A program made the position numbers and the translations under genes. Under the pieces are notes generated by a model that was not told the origin of the DNA, did no database searches, and worked only from the letters and a program-made list of their open reading frames with translations. Below, one piece after another: positions 12,218 through 24,240 of a stretch of DNA of 64,000 bases. Positions within the stretch are counted from its first letter, which is position 1, and every line of letters begins with the position of its first letter. The stretch is taken from contig CP136063.1 in NCBI GenBank assembly GCA_032622095.1, positions 280,479,426 to 280,543,425 on the forward strand, in the 5' to 3' direction. This DNA comes from Siphonodentalium dalli (taxonomy: Eukaryota; Mollusca; Scaphopoda; Gadilida; Siphonodentaliidae).

Positions 12218-15200
12218 CTGAAATATTCAATTAAATAATTAACCCTTTCTTTACTAAATGGAATTCTCCCACCCAGTTATAACGGTGTACATTGGAAGGG
12301 TCTATTAGTCATCTGGAGGGATGATTTGGAAATATGCACAGACAATAAAAAGTGCAGAAGGAATCCTATTCATTCATTCATGATTTGAAAATGTGTTTAT
12401 GAATGTGGACCATTAAAAGTGATGCCATATACAAATTTGTGCAGTATATTTATATCTTTAAAGGGGGACATTGAAGAGGTGTGCTCAATTACATTTGTAA
12501 CTATATAATTTAAAGATGGTGTATCTCTTCTGGGCCACAATTGCAACCACAACATCATTTTAATAAATTGTGATTTCAAGATCGCTATTAGAAATATATT
12601 ATTTGTCTGTAAAGGCATACTAAAGTGGTTTATTTTGATCATAATTTGCAGTAAAGCTCTTAGCTGAGGGTGCTAACAAGATAGAGTTCCCTCTCTTGGT
12701 ATGCTCAACGGTTTCGTGTGGATTTCTAAAAATAGTCTCTGAAACTGTCCTAGAAATTACAAATAAAATTTAAATTAATTAATAAGATGCTTTTCCGGAC
12801 AGGTTTCTTTGATTCAAATCTATTATTTTATACCCTGGAATCTATATAAAACTTGTTGAAAAGCCACTTTGAGAATGACCCTTCAGAATACTTACTGTAT
12901 CTCTCCTGAAGAAACCATGGTAATCGATGTTGCCAGCTTTTTCTTGTAAATAGAACTGAATCCAGTTGTGTAGTCCAATGAATTCATCACCACGTGCCTC
13001 CCCCACAAACACATGCTCAAAACTGCTTGAGTCGAAGTCTCTGTGAATGAGAAGATCGTTGAAGATATACATTTAATCCATGTCCAATCTCATTAATTAA
13101 CGACCCACATTCTACATTGACACCCCTAAATTTCTATTACATCATCTTCGGGAGAATTGTCTAAAATATTTGCATACTTGTCCCAGAAATTTATTAGTTT
13201 TATTCTATAGTCACCTATCGGTAAACAAATCCATATCCTTTAATTAATTGTGGCTACGTATATTGAAATTTGTAATTTAATTTATGACTGCATCCATAAA
13301 TTAATTTATATTAAATAATTCAATTGCAGTCACCCTACCCACATTTTTCTATGTGGGTACATGTAGGTAGGTGGGGAAAAATGTTCTATAGACTATGTTA
13401 TAGGTTTGAATTGTTGAAGTGGAATTTTATCAAGGTGTCGCCTGAGGGTGAATGACAAATTTTAGAGTTTTGATTTGTCATTTTACTTACAAAGTCTTGT
13501 TAATTAAAACAAATTTGCCTATGTTAAAAAAATGGCCCAGCCTGGAAATATTTCCCCGGCTAAAAATTCTAGGATCGACATACATGTAGATTGTAATTTG
13601 TAGTTGCACACTCTACATGTACAAGTATAATTTCAGTTAACAATTAGAACTTGGCATATTATCATCCATGGCATTGGCAGACCTTGGTTGGGTCTGGTTT
13701 ATTACATGTGTTACATGTGGTTATCTCAGTAGTCCTTAGCATTCAACAATGATTTTTTGCTGTCTGCAGACTTCAACAGGGTGATATTAAGACAATGCAC
13801 AAAACAGTGGGAGGTTCTGAGATTTGCCTCGGCCAAAAATTAGACAATGAAATTTCTGTTTTTCCCAGTCATTATCCTTGGTTCAGTCGATAGACGACAC
13901 TAATTAACAGGGCTGAATATTTTCAGTGCAGAAATCAAAATTCAGATGCAATTATTTGTACTCATGCCTACTGCATTGCTATATATAGGTTTACATCAGA
14001 AAGTGAACCCAAAAAAAAATACTTGATAGGGTCAACAAATAGTTTGATTAAAGTGATGTGAAACACTCTGGTAAGGTGATCCAATAGAAATGGGGAATAA
14101 TCTTATCAAAGTTGTTCTTTTTATGAATATTAATCCAAATTGCTAACACACACCGTCATTCCGATATATTAATTAAATGCACCGACTCTGGATGGCGAAA
14201 TCATTTGTGTGTGTTTGCCGCCGATTGTTGCATCCCGAATCCAGATGTAAATATTTACAATTGAGCGTACATTTGACAATGTTTTCTATTGAGTAGTATG
14301 GTCGATTTCTTTGAAATGTTTGGCGTTGTTAGTAGAATGCTACATTCTCCAGGTTGACATAATGCCTGAATACTAATTAATCAGTTTTACAAACTCGAAC
14401 AAGTCCATATAAATATGTCTTTAATTGCATGTATTTCAAGGTTTATACCTATCACCCTTTGTTCTTCGGAACAGTTTGAACCAGATTTCATGCAGCTCTT
14501 TCTTGAAGTCCTGTATATCGTCATCAACCAAACCCTTCGACACTAAGTACTTATGGGCTTCCTGCATAACATCCGTCTCGATGATGACATCGAGAAAATC
14601 CCAGTTTTCTTGACGTTCCTCAGCAGTAATTACCTCCGATTCTCCACACTGGATCTCATAATTATCAAGCAGATTTTTGAATGCTGGAATGTAAGTTAAA
14701 GTGATGTCAAACACTCCGGTACGGTGCTCAAATAGAAATGGAGAATAATCTTGCTCAAATTAGTAACTTTTACAAATATTATATCGAAATTGACAACAAA
14801 CACCGCCATTCTTGTATATTAATTAAATACAGTGACTCTCGATGGCGAAATCGTTTTTGTTAGCTTATCACAGATAGTTGCATCCCGAATCGAGAAGTAA
14901 ATATTTACAATTGCGCATAGTTCAGACAATGTTTTCTATGGATTGGTAAGGTCGATTAGTTTGTGAAAGTGTATAAAACAGCTTCCGTATTGAAATTTAT
15001 GATAACATGTTTTTGGTCACATAATACCACAGATTATCAGATATCACAGATTTATGAAAGTATAAGTAACATTTTGTTTATTAATGCATCAACTTGGAAC
15101 TATATATTTAGCAGACTGATGCCAGTTATTTCCATCAACATGTAATCCCTATAAATAGACAGAGCAACCGCACTGTGTGTAGGTCACGAGCATTGTAGTC

Positions 15201-18200
15201 CCTACTGTAGGTATATGTATCTCACTTTGCCGTATGGGAAATGTTTATACCTACTACCTACATTTATAGCTACAGTGACCATTAATGACCACAACGACCA
15301 TTTATACTATAGTACAAAACCTGATCATGGTATAAAACGGTATATGAATTAAATGGAATGACTTCCTTTGTCAGAAACATTGCCGTTTATTTATCACTGA
15401 TAAATTCATCCTGAGTTAAGGAGCAAACATTAACAGTTTTGAAGTGTTCAAACATTTAATCCTTTCATGGTGGGGTTCATGACAGGAGCTGCACAGGTGC
15501 AGCTTTTAAAGATCCTGTGCCAGTGCATTCTCTTATATATAATTGAGTCTCCCAGAAGGATCCTCACATATATAAGAGAATGCACTGGCTTACAAGGTTG
15601 AGGTAAATATTGTTAGGCAATGTATTCTCTTTTATATGCGAGGCTCCCTATGGGAGACTTACATATATAAGAGAATGCATTGGCACATGGTTTTCACAAA
15701 ATTTCATGAAGTTTCAGTCATGGAAGGGTTAAATGTGATTGCTGAAATGATATGTGTGATTGGAAATTTTGGTAATATTAGTTGGAATACTATATCCCTT
15801 CAGAGGTGTCTAAATAAACATTTATCAGTTTGATTCACTGCAAAAAGTCTGGATATAGTGTGTCTGACATTTGTATCACCAAATGAACCCTATGGGAAAC
15901 TCATTCTGCTTAGGCCTCAAATGGATCAGAATGAAGTTCTCGTTGAAGTTGGTGTGTGAGACCTCGGATCAGATTGAAGTTCTCGTTGAAGTTGGTGATG
16001 TTCGCCCATTAGTTACCTCGATTATGTAATTTGTCTTCTGAAAATTATGGGATATAGAAACTAAACAGAATGGAAAAAATTACTAAAACAATGTTAATTT
16101 GAGATTATAGAGTATAGACACTTCCCAGAAGATGAGGCCTAAGCAGAATGAGGTCCTCGGAGTGTGAATTTGGTGGTGTTAGCCACTGTGCAGGATAGCG
16201 TCACTAAATTCACCCTCTGGGGACCTCATTTTGTAAATGTCAAGTCACACTATATCCAGGCTTGCACTGCAATAAGCTAACAATATGTCTTTGAAGATAA
16301 AGTCTCTCTTCCAGCTACATTACCCTGATTGGAGTTTAGTGTCTATCATTTGCAGAATGAGGTCCCCATCTTCTCTGGAACATTTCTTTATTAAAAATTT
16401 TCTATAGAAACTTCTTCACATAGATTCTATTTCTTTTTTAGTTTAGTTTCTCTATATCCCCAAATTGGCAGATGACACATTGCATAATCAAGGTTCCCAA
16501 TGGGTGAACATCACAATATTCACCATTTGGGAACTTCAATCTGAGTCTATGTCTCCCATAGCAGATGAGGCCATGCAGAATGAGGTCCCCACATGCAGAA
16601 TGAGGTCCCCAGATGGTGAATTTGGTGATGGTAGCCCTCTATGCGGGATAGCATCACTAAGTTCACCCTCTGGGGACCTCATTCTGCAAATAACAGGCAC
16701 ACTAAATTCAGGCTTGAATACATTATATGTCTCTGTTGGTCATGACTGGAACAGTGTATGCATCAAGTCTGCAAATAATGTGTCTGACATTTGCAGAATC
16801 AGGTCCCCCCCATCAAATTCACCCTCTCGGAACCTCATTATGCTTAAGCCTCAACTGCTATGGTTGAATTGGTCACCTCGATTACGCATTTATCTTCTGC
16901 AAATTAGGGGATATAGAAACTTCCCAGAAGGAACAAGAGCATCGCTAGGGCGTAGCAAAATACGCCCTTTAGCTATTTCGAATTGTACTACCGCAAAAAA
17001 TAATACTTTGAGCTTACATTTGATGAATATCTGATATACCCCTAATTTCAATGCCTAAATGCGGTCAAATTCTAAGTCGAAAAAGGTCGGTAGACCTCAT
17101 GTCCGCCTCAAAGAGTCGGCTTGATACGACTGTTGTTTGCGCATAAAAACCTGTCTTTATTGCTAGTAAACCTACATACCAAATTTAATTTCATTCAGTA
17201 CACATTTACTAAAGTTATCATCCGGAAACCTCAAATTGGCAAAAATTCTAAGAAAAAAGGGACATAACTCTGGTGAAAATTGGCGGGCGGAACCCGAATT
17301 CGAACTTGACCTGTGTTTTGCTGGGCGAAAGACACATACCAACTTTGGTTCAGATAAAATAATCCAAACTGGAGTTATCGGTCGGAAACCAAAAATGTTA
17401 ACAGACGGTCAAATTCTAAGTCGAAAAAGGGCCGTAACTCATGTAAAAATAATTGGACGGAACCCATATTCGCACTTGGCCTGTATCTTTAGCTGGGAAA
17501 TACACATACCAACTTTGGTTCAGATCAAATATTCCAAACTGGAGTTATCGGTCGGAAACGAAAAATGTTAACAGACGTTCAAATTTTAAGTCAAAAAGGG
17601 GGCATAACTCTGGTGAAAATTGGCGGACGGAACCATAATTCGAACTTGACCTGTCTATTCTGCTAGTAAACCCACATACCAAATTTAATTTAATTTGGTT
17701 CACTCTAACTAAAGTTATCATCCGGAAACCTCAGACGGACGTACAGACGCACGCACAGGCTGATTATAATAGTCCTCCGAACCTGTTGGGTCGGCGGACA
17801 ATAAAAGGTCGGTAGACCTCATGTCCGCCTCTAAGTGTCGGCTTGATAAGACCGTTGTTTGCGCATAAAAACCTGTCCAAATTTAATTTCATTCAGTACA
17901 CATTTACTAAAGTTATCATCCGGAAACCTCAAATTGGCAAAAATTCGAAGTCAAAAAGGGACATCAAATAATCCAAACTGGAGTTATCGGTCGGAAACCA
18001 AAAATATTAACAGACCGTCATATTTTAAGTCGAATAAAAGGCCGCTTGGCCACAGTGTCCCCCGAACCGGTGGCTTCATTTGGAGTGGAGGCTTTGTAGA
18101 AGTATACTATATGGATAAGACACTTGTGCATTGTCTCATTACTGACATGCATACAAATAACCAAATCTTAAAAAAACTCTTAAAATAAAAATATAACCTC

Positions 18201-20737
18201 AAATTGGCACAAAATGAAGAAAATTACAAGAAAAAGCCCATAACTCTGAGAAAAATCATCGGTTCCAACTCAAATTCGAACTTGACATGTATCGTGATAT
18301 GACTGATCCACATAAAAACGGTATTTGCAATTAAAGGATCCAAACTTGAGATATCATCCGGAAACCGAAAAAGTGAGAAATTTTCTAAGTAAAACAAGTC
18401 GAATAAAAGGTCGGTAGACCTCATGTCCGCCTCTAAGCGTCGGCTTGATACGACCGTTGTTGCGTATAAAAATTGCATGGCGGAACACGAAATCAAATTT
18501 GATCTGTCTTTTGTGCTAGTAAACCTACATATACCAAATTTAATTTCATTCAGTACACATTTACTAAAGTTATCATCCGGAAACCTCAAATTGGCAAAAA
18601 TTCTGAGTAAAAAAGGGACATAACTCTGGTGAAAATTGGCGGGCGGAACCCAAATTCGAACTTGACCTGTGTTTTGCTGGGAGAAAGACACATACCAAAT
18701 TTGGTTTAAATCTGATTAACTCTACTAAAGTTAACATCCTGACACCAACTTTTGGGCCATAACTCTTGCAAAAATTATCGGATTAATCCGAAATTCGAAC
18801 TTGAGCTGTATTTTGATATAAGAAATCCACAAAAAAACGGGTTTTGCATATAAACAATCCAAAATCAAGTTATCATCCGGAAACCAAAAAACAGAAGAAA
18901 AACTGAATTTTCTATGTCGAAAAAGGGGCATAACTCGGCCAAAAATGGTCGGGCAGAACCCAAGTTCGAACTTGACCTGTGTTTAGCTGGGAGAAAGTAA
19001 TATACCAAATTTGGTTTGAATCCGATTAACTTTACTAAAGTTATCATCCGGAAACCAACTTTCAGGGGTTTTCTAAGTAAAAAAAGGGCCATAACTCTCG
19101 AAAAAATGGGCGGAGCAAACCCATATTCGAACTTGACCTTTATTTTGGCCTGATAAACTCACCTATGAAATTTGCTTTTGATCTAATAACCGAAACTAAA
19201 GTTATCATCCGGAAACCATTTCCCAGACACACGGACGGACGGACACCGGCTATTTTAATAGTCCCCCGAATTATTTTTTTCGGGGGACAAAAAGGGCCGT
19301 AACTCTTGTAAAAATAATTGGACGGAACCCATATTCGAACTTGGCCTGTATCTTTAGCTGGGAAATACACATACCAACTTTGGTTCAGATCAAATAATCC
19401 AAACTGGAGTTATCGATCGGAAACCAAAAATGTTAACGGACGGACAGACGGACGGACAGACTGATTACATAATACGACCTTGTTTCAAAAAGGGCGTATA
19501 AAAAGTAACTAAATCAATGTTGATTTGAGACTATACATGTAGATACATCCCAGATGATGAGGTCTAAGGAGAATGAGGTCCCCAGAGGGTGAATTTGGTG
19601 AAGCTAGCTCGCTGTGCGGGATAGCATCACTAAATTAATCCTCTGGGGACATCATTCTGCAAATGACAGACACGCTATTTGCAGGATTGGTATGCATAGC
19701 TGTTGGGTATGACTGGTACCGGTAATAAACTGGAAAGGTACTAGTTAGTGTACATGTATGCTCACCTTTATATGATGGTCTCTCAAAAACACGCTCTTCA
19801 TCTAACCATGCAAAAAGCTTGTGGTTTGCTCTGTCGTCCATCCTTCTTGTACTCTTCACGTAACCTGAAAAAAGAGAAGAGTTGTACATATGGAGATACA
19901 TGTTACAGAGATTATAAATACTTGAATTACCCAGCTCTCACTTGTTAGATGTTTTCTAGATGTTCTCTCTCTCACGCTCTCTCTCTCAGGCAGATATTGC
20001 TTGGAAATCAAAGCTCTGCTGTCGCAAAGTGGGGTATGCAATTACAAGGGCATCGGATGGGTTTTGGAGCATTTTACAACACATCAGACCCATTGGAAGT
20101 TGAAAGTTGAAAAATTATAAAAGTTTGTGTTTCAAAAATCATGAACATTAAAATGTAAGTATGAAAGTATATCACGATTGTTTTCATCCATAAATTGTTT
20201 TCAATATTTCCAATGACTCCCTACATGTGCGTGATCAGGTGAGAAATACTCTTTTACTGTCACGTCATTGGGAGGTATGGTACAAATAAATGCAGCAAGA
20301 CAAAAACAACAAGTTAGGCTAAAATTTCAGACGTTATTCTAATAGACCTATAGTTAAACATGAAATTTAGAACAAGCCATCTTCAACCTCGTGTTCTTTT
20401 TTAACCACAAGAATGACAAGAAGGATGAATAGAAGATAATTTCCAGTATAATAGTTCGTTCGGTGGCTTGCACATGTACTAGTATGTTCAATTTACAGGC
20501 AGATGCATCACAATATGTTTTGCAAAATCAATAAAATGAAAACAGTCTGGGTCATCGGAATAGGGGCTGGGCGGCACCAGAAACACAGGTCCATTTTGTT
20601 TTGGCTGAACAACAAGAGAACAAACGAAAAGATTACCTTGCAGATCAATTTCATAATCATCACCCGGGTAACACTTATTGACATCCAGGTCCCATAACTT
20701 TGTGAGTATCTCAGACAGATCATCATCAGGTGTGAAA
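11960..20737 (-). CDS. EndoU-family poly(U)-specific endoribonuclease, 5' exon(s) not found
   Basis: Five minus-strand exons (20737-20637, 19864-19766, 14683-14449, 13040-12896, 12217-11960) join in frame at AG/GT junctions. Together they encode about 278 residues ending at TAA 11962-11960. They cover the EndoU domain in order: an N-terminal part with LWDLDVNK and DYEIDLQG, then [43 protein letters not shown] and [16 protein letters not shown]. By family knowledge EndoU enzymes cleave RNA at uridines using Mn2+ and leave 2',3'-cyclic phosphates. The two catalytic histidines ([12 protein letters not shown]) and the lysine (GKPV) are visible. An upstream exon with the start codon, and any signal peptide, was not identified. 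The introns are full of MITEs. Vertebrate relatives are called ENDOU or ENDOD1; I do not assign orthology. Confidence 0.92.
12896..13040 (-). CDS. EndoU exon 4 (both catalytic histidines)
   Basis: The exon reads [19 protein letters not shown], then [16 protein letters not shown] and [13 protein letters not shown]. The donor is GTAAGT on the minus strand just below 12896. The open frame continuing past this donor is intron. Confidence 0.9.
14049..14318. repeat. Direct repeat flanking EndoU exon 3, copy A
   Basis: It runs from 'taaagtgatgtgaaacactc' to about 'ggtcgattt' and matches 14700-14955 at roughly 75-80% by eye, including 'tagttgcatcccgaat'-type and 'aaatatttacaattg' blocks. It lies in the intron between exons 3 and 4. 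Confidence 0.75.
14449..14683 (-). CDS. EndoU exon 3
   Basis: It starts [10 protein letters not shown] (after the cag acceptor complementary to 14684-14686). It continues through [19 protein letters not shown] and [15 protein letters not shown], and ends in GDR at a GTATAA donor. Its 235 nt keep phase with both neighbours. The spacing from LLDNYE to IWFKLF matches the family. Confidence 0.9.
14700..14960. repeat. Direct repeat flanking EndoU exon 3, copy B
   Basis: It is the partner of 14049-14318 in the same orientation, beginning almost at the splice acceptor of exon 3. The two copies thus bracket the exon. Confidence 0.75.
15460..15728. mobile_element. TTAA-flanked palindrome-bearing MITE (tcctttcatg ends)
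   Basis: TTAA at 15456-15459 and 15729-15732. The termini TCCTTTCATGG and CATGGAAGGG are imperfect complements. The interior has two copies of the ~70-bp 'cattctcttatat' palindrome separated by 'ttgaggtaaatattgttagg'. It lies in the EndoU intron between exons 2 and 3. Confidence 0.7.
15844..16264. mobile_element. hAT-like MITE (copy 2)
   Basis: Perfect 8-bp direct repeats cactgcaa occur at 15836-15843 and 16265-16272. Ends are aaagtctggatatagtgtgt and its mirror acactatatccaggcttg. The left internal hairpin is degraded; the right one (16140-16235) is intact. Confidence 0.8.
16324..16935. mobile_element. Two adjacent or nested partial hAT-like MITE copies
   Basis: Left-end motif 'tttagtgtctatcatttgca' is at 16334, a full hairpin at 16573-16690, and right end 'cactaaattcaggcttg' near 16715. 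A second left-end motif 'tgtgtctgacatttgcagaa' starts near 16779. A 189-codon open frame through this block is repeat sequence, not a gene. Confidence 0.55.
16940..19490. repeat. Array of a dispersed 'cggaaacc' repeat (~190-bp phrases)
   Basis: The recurrent order of phrases is: 'gtcggaaaccaaaaatgtta', a 'gacggac' run, 'aagtcgaaaaagggccataa', 'ggacggaacccatattcgaa', 'cttgacctgt', 'cacataccaaatttggtt', 'aaagttatcatccgg'. Three blocks start with 'ggtcggtagacctcatgtcc' (17086, 17810, 18412). The same phrases occur elsewhere in the window (20880-21000, 35080-35370, 43850-44110). I do not know which element this derives from. It sits in the EndoU intron between exons 2 and 3. Confidence 0.75.
19497..19700. 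mobile_element. Right half of a hAT-like MITE (truncated copy)
   Basis: The hairpin at 19565-19665 ('gagaatgaggtccccagagg' and complement) is followed by 'gacagacacgctatttgcag'. The left half is missing; the left edge abuts the 'cggaaacc' array. Confidence 0.6.
19766..19864 (-). CDS. EndoU exon 2
   Basis: It encodes [19 protein letters not shown] followed by [13 protein letters not shown]. It matches the family segment just before the LLDNYE motif. The acceptor is a strong pyrimidine tract ending cag (complement of 19865-19867) and the donor is GTGAGC. Its 99 nt keep phase 1 on both sides. Confidence 0.88.
20637..20737 (-). CDS. EndoU exon 1 of those found
   Basis: It encodes [19 protein letters not shown], then [15 protein letters not shown], the usual beginning of the EndoU domain. 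The minus-strand acceptor is a T-rich tract ending cag (complement of 20738-20740). The exon starts with the third base of a codon, so at least one coding exon lies further upstream, above 20737. The methionine of the longer open frame at 20835 would require reading through this acceptor and is not supported. Confidence 0.85.
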
Positions 20738-20879
20738 CTGAAATAAATTTTGTTAGATAATAGGGTTAAATTGGTGGATTTGAATGAAACTGTATTTAAC
20801 ATCATTACCAAACAGTTCTTTGAAATGAAATTCAAATTACAAACAACACTAAATGAAATTCTAATAATTATCCAGATAG

Positions 20880-21010
20880 CAAAATAATCTGCAACTTCTA
20901 TATTGAAAGGGGATAAAATGGTTGATCAGACCAAAATTCAAACTTGATCTATATTTCTATGTGTATAATCCAAATTTGATAGCAATCAGAGTATGAGGCC
21001 CATCGAGCCA
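20880..21010. repeat. Solo fragment of the 'cggaaacc' dispersed repeat
   Basis: 'ttcaaacttgatctatattt' and following phrases resemble the 17-19 kb array. 21010-21495 holds nothing else I can name. Confidence 0.45.
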
Positions 21011-21498
21011 GTCTAATTAGTGTGAAAATGACAAAGTCCAAGATAGCGCGCTGGAGCATGATGTATAAAACCAACTGGCTCATCAGAATTTCTCTGGCAA
21101 GACCCGACGTGCTACACGTCTGTAGTGGTGATGCTGTTTTATACGATGTGCTAAATTACGGGTCACGCTAAGCTGATTCAGGGAAAATCACTCCCCATTT
21201 AGAACCTCTTTGGTGGAGTGCATGCACAATTTGAAGTTTTTGTCAAATTTGAAGTATTTGGCATCATGACATCATCTCTGAGTCATCCTAGCGCGACCCG
21301 TGTCTGGCATGTCATATAAAACAACATTGGGATACTACGAGGATATGCATGTATTGACTGACAAGAGGACCTATCACGAAATTTGGGAATAAATATATTG
21401 CACAGATATACGAAGATTCAAGGGAGATGAATGACAAGATCACGATTTTGAAACCAACTGACTCAACGTATAAATCAAACAAACGTAACACATGCCAG

Positions 21499-22463
21499 CA
21501 GGGGCGTAGCAAGCAAATTTTATTGGGGGGTATAACCATTCATCGCGAAGCGATGACACGACGCCGAAGGCGTCGTTTGGGGAGAGCACGAGAGGGGGTC
21601 GCCCCCTCTCGATGGGAGGGGGTCCGGGGGTCCTCCCCCAGGAAAATTTTCTGACATTGGAAGCTTAAAGTGGCTCTCTGGTGGCTTCTGACCCATCTGA
21701 CATTGTTTTCCCACCCACTACATTATCATAGATTAGATCAACATTCTTATCATTTATCAATTGTAATTTCATAAAATGGTAGGCCGATTGAAAGTGTAAT
21801 AAACAAATAGGTATATGGGAATTCATGTTGTGTTATTATCTAGTCATTAATGATGTGAAATTACTCCCATAACTGGGATCAGATATGCAGAAAGTAAATA
21901 TTTTCACAAACAACCATGAGAAAGTAGACTACATGGATACACACATCACCATGGGTATGTATCGTGGGGTATTTATTGTGTGGGTATGAATAGTGTGGGT
22001 ATGTATAGCGTGGTTATGTATAGCGTGGTTATGTATAGTGGTGGTATGTATTGTGTGAGTATGTATAGTGTGGGTATGTATAGTGTGGGTATGTATAGTG
22101 TGGGTATGTATAATGTGGGTATGTATAGTGTGGGTATGTATAGCGTGGGTATGTATAGTGGTGGTATATATTGTGTGGGTATGTATCGTGTGGGTATGTA
22201 TGGTGTGGGTATGTATGGTGTGGGTATATGTATAATGTGGGTATGCATAGTGTGGATATGTATAGTGTTGGTATGTATAGTTTGGGTATGTATAGTGTCG
22301 GTATGTATCATGGAGGTATGTATGGTGTGGGTATGTATCGTGGGGGTGTGCATTGCCGCGATCGTCGGCGATACTTTATTAGTTTGCCAAATATTTTTAC
22401 TAACCTTTGGAAAATATTGGAGGGGTAAATACCCCCCCTTGCCCCCCGGTTCCTACGCCCCTG
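21499..22463. mobile_element. hAT-like element carrying a 15-bp minisatellite
   Basis: Perfect 8-bp direct repeats catgccag lie at 21491-21498 and 22464-22471. Termini are CAGGGGCGTAGC and CTACGCCCCTG. The left interior is GC-rich (gcgaagcgatgacacgacgc, then gggggtcgccccc). The middle is a 15-bp tandem array. The right side is C-rich. No transposase frame is present. Confidence 0.85.
21955..22352. repeat. 15-bp minisatellite (tgtgggtatgtatag), ~26 copies
   Basis: The unit is mostly 15 bp with scattered substitutions and one or two indels near 22224. The array stays open on both strands (Gly-Met-Tyr-Ser-Val type on plus, Tyr-Ile-Pro-Thr-Leu on minus) only because 15 is divisible by three. Confidence 0.9.
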
Positions 22464-22671
22464 CATGCCAGAGACATGCAAATGTCAGGGGAAGATAGCA
22501 TGACCTGTGTTTGGCGCGACATATAAACCAGGCCTTAGGCAACTGTAAAGTTATCATCCGGACATCAAAATACTAGTATATACTTTGTGAGCATCGCCCA
22601 GCATATTATGCACACCATATAATCTTGCATCACCCACCCCTATGGGAGGCCAATTTCACATTTATTGATAA

Positions 22672-22920
22672 TTGTGCTTCAGCGCAATTCAATTGCGCTT
22701 CAATTGAAAATTAATTGCGCTGAAGCGCAATTAATTTTATATATACATGTACATGTATGGCTAAACCCCCAGTTAATTAATGAATAAATCCAATAGAAAA
22801 TTAATTGCGCTTCAGCGCAATTATTTTCCCATATATGGGAACCCCCAGTTAATTAATGGAATAACCTATCTATTCAGGAGTGTAAGCTTGTAACAATAAT
22901 TGCGCTTCAGCAAAAATATG
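22672..22920. repeat. Iterated aattgcgcttcagcgcaatt palindromes
   Basis: The near-palindrome AATTGCGCTTCAGCGCAATT or its parts recur around 22670-22730, 22800-22825 and 22905-22915. The companion phrase 'cccccagttaattaatg' occurs twice. The block looks like nested hairpins of a small unclassified element. Confidence 0.6.
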
Positions 22921-23570
22921 AATGCGGGGAAATATGAATGCGGTGAATGATTTTGTTGTTTACATTTTTGTTCTGCAATTTCCTAAGGTTGTTCTGCGCT
23001 TTACCGCTTCGTCTCGTCAGCAAAAAAAACATGTTTTAATCTTGATTATGGTCATTAAAATGCTAGTGATGTCGAAAAGATGTTAATCTAACAATTTATG
23101 CAAAAATATCACCGTGGGACAGGGAAATATGAATGTATGGGGTGATATGGTGTTTACATTTTCGTTCTGCGTTTGACTATAATCGCCTATTTCCGACGTG
23201 TACATTTTAGCCGATAATATGAGCTTTGTGTTGGCGAATGAGACTATTAAATTGTTGCTCCCTGTACGCCATGTTAATACCGACTATATACATGTGTATA
23301 ACCATTTTGACGCCACTACACACTGTATTATTGATAAACAGCCGGTTTTCTAATACCGTCCCAATACTGTCCCGTCCCATTGGCTTCTAGACGTTTCGTA
23401 CCTTGGTCGTTTCGTGCCAATATTTTGGTTGTTTCGTACCAATCTTTTTGGTCGTTTCGTAACATCGAACAAAAATATTCTAGTGTAATTTTATTCAAGT
23501 TTTATTATGATAACGAAGAATAACATTATTAATCAACAATAAATGAAAATGAATGAATGACACAATCAAT

Positions 23571-23922
23571 CTAGTCTTCTGTGACTTCGGTGGTTGTCTT
23601 TGGGATGGGAGCGAACAACTTCGCGCAGGCTTTCAGCAGGGTGCATGTTCTCAGGGTTCCACCATCATAGTTCGCCAATAGACAGAAAAGCTGGGCCTGG
23701 TTTCGCCTGTATCGTAGTCTTTGGTATCTCTTCAGCTTCTCTTCGATGCCATCCTTCCGTGTCGTTGTTTGTACGTATCGATCTTCCAAACACACACCAT
23801 GTTGAGATTGGAAATATCGTTGAATCAATCCATTGATGTTCCACATAGGTAAACAGTAACTGAATATCAGGACGGTTGCATGACTGCAGGATGGTCGCGC
23901 AATTTCGAGAAGGCGGGCTCAA
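23571..23922 (-). pseudogene. MULE-type transposase C-terminal remnant, frameshifted
   Basis: One minus-strand frame (23922-23665) carries WIDSTIFPISTWCVFGRSIR followed by TNNDTEGWHRR. The 'TNN..EGWH.R' motif is characteristic of transposase-derived proteins associated with FLYWCH domains. A second frame (down to 23571) carries LKRYQRLRYRRNQAQLFCLL and YDGGTLRTCTLLKACAKL, which matches the segment that normally follows in these proteins. The two parts lie in different frames, so there is a frameshift shortly after the WHRR motif. The N-terminal and catalytic regions are absent. Confidence 0.8.
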
Positions 23923-24061
23923 TGGTTATTGTCTGAATGCCTTGCTCTTGCGATCCGCATCATCTATAGGAGTCAAGAAAAACAACACACTTATCACGAG
24001 TTCGCGAATGCTGTAAAAACAAACCGTACGAAGTGTGAACTTGGTGATTAGTGCTTCTAAA

Positions 24062-24240
24062 GACTAATCACTGACTACAATTTTGTTGTAACAACATACC
24101 TGTGTGCGGTATAATTTATGAAACACAAGAAAAACAAAACGGTGACACATCAGCAAAGTGTGAAATCACTGATGAGCACTTCAAAAGACTAATCAGTGAT
24201 CGGCAACCCTTCGCTGTAACAACATACCAAGTATACTGAA
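24062..24240. repeat. Two-copy direct repeat inside the MULE
   Basis: The segment with 'agtgtgaacttggtgattag', 'gtaacaacatacc' and 'ctaatcactga' occurs at 24030-24105 and again at 24158-24232 with substitutions. It is probably part of the right subterminal region. Confidence 0.45.

Noticed and set aside
16465-17034. 189-codon plus-strand open frame
   Set aside because: It runs through hairpins of the hAT-like MITE family and does not match any protein; the translation mirrors the repeat.
20488-20835. 115-codon minus-strand frame as a single EndoU first exon with ATG at 20835
   Set aside because: A strong acceptor at 20738-20740 and a donor after DLQG define a 101-nt exon inside it. The parts outside do not match the family.
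21980-22498. Open frames of ~170 and 126 codons in the 15-bp array
   Set aside because: A tandem repeat with a period divisible by three; no protein family resemblance and no splice or start context.
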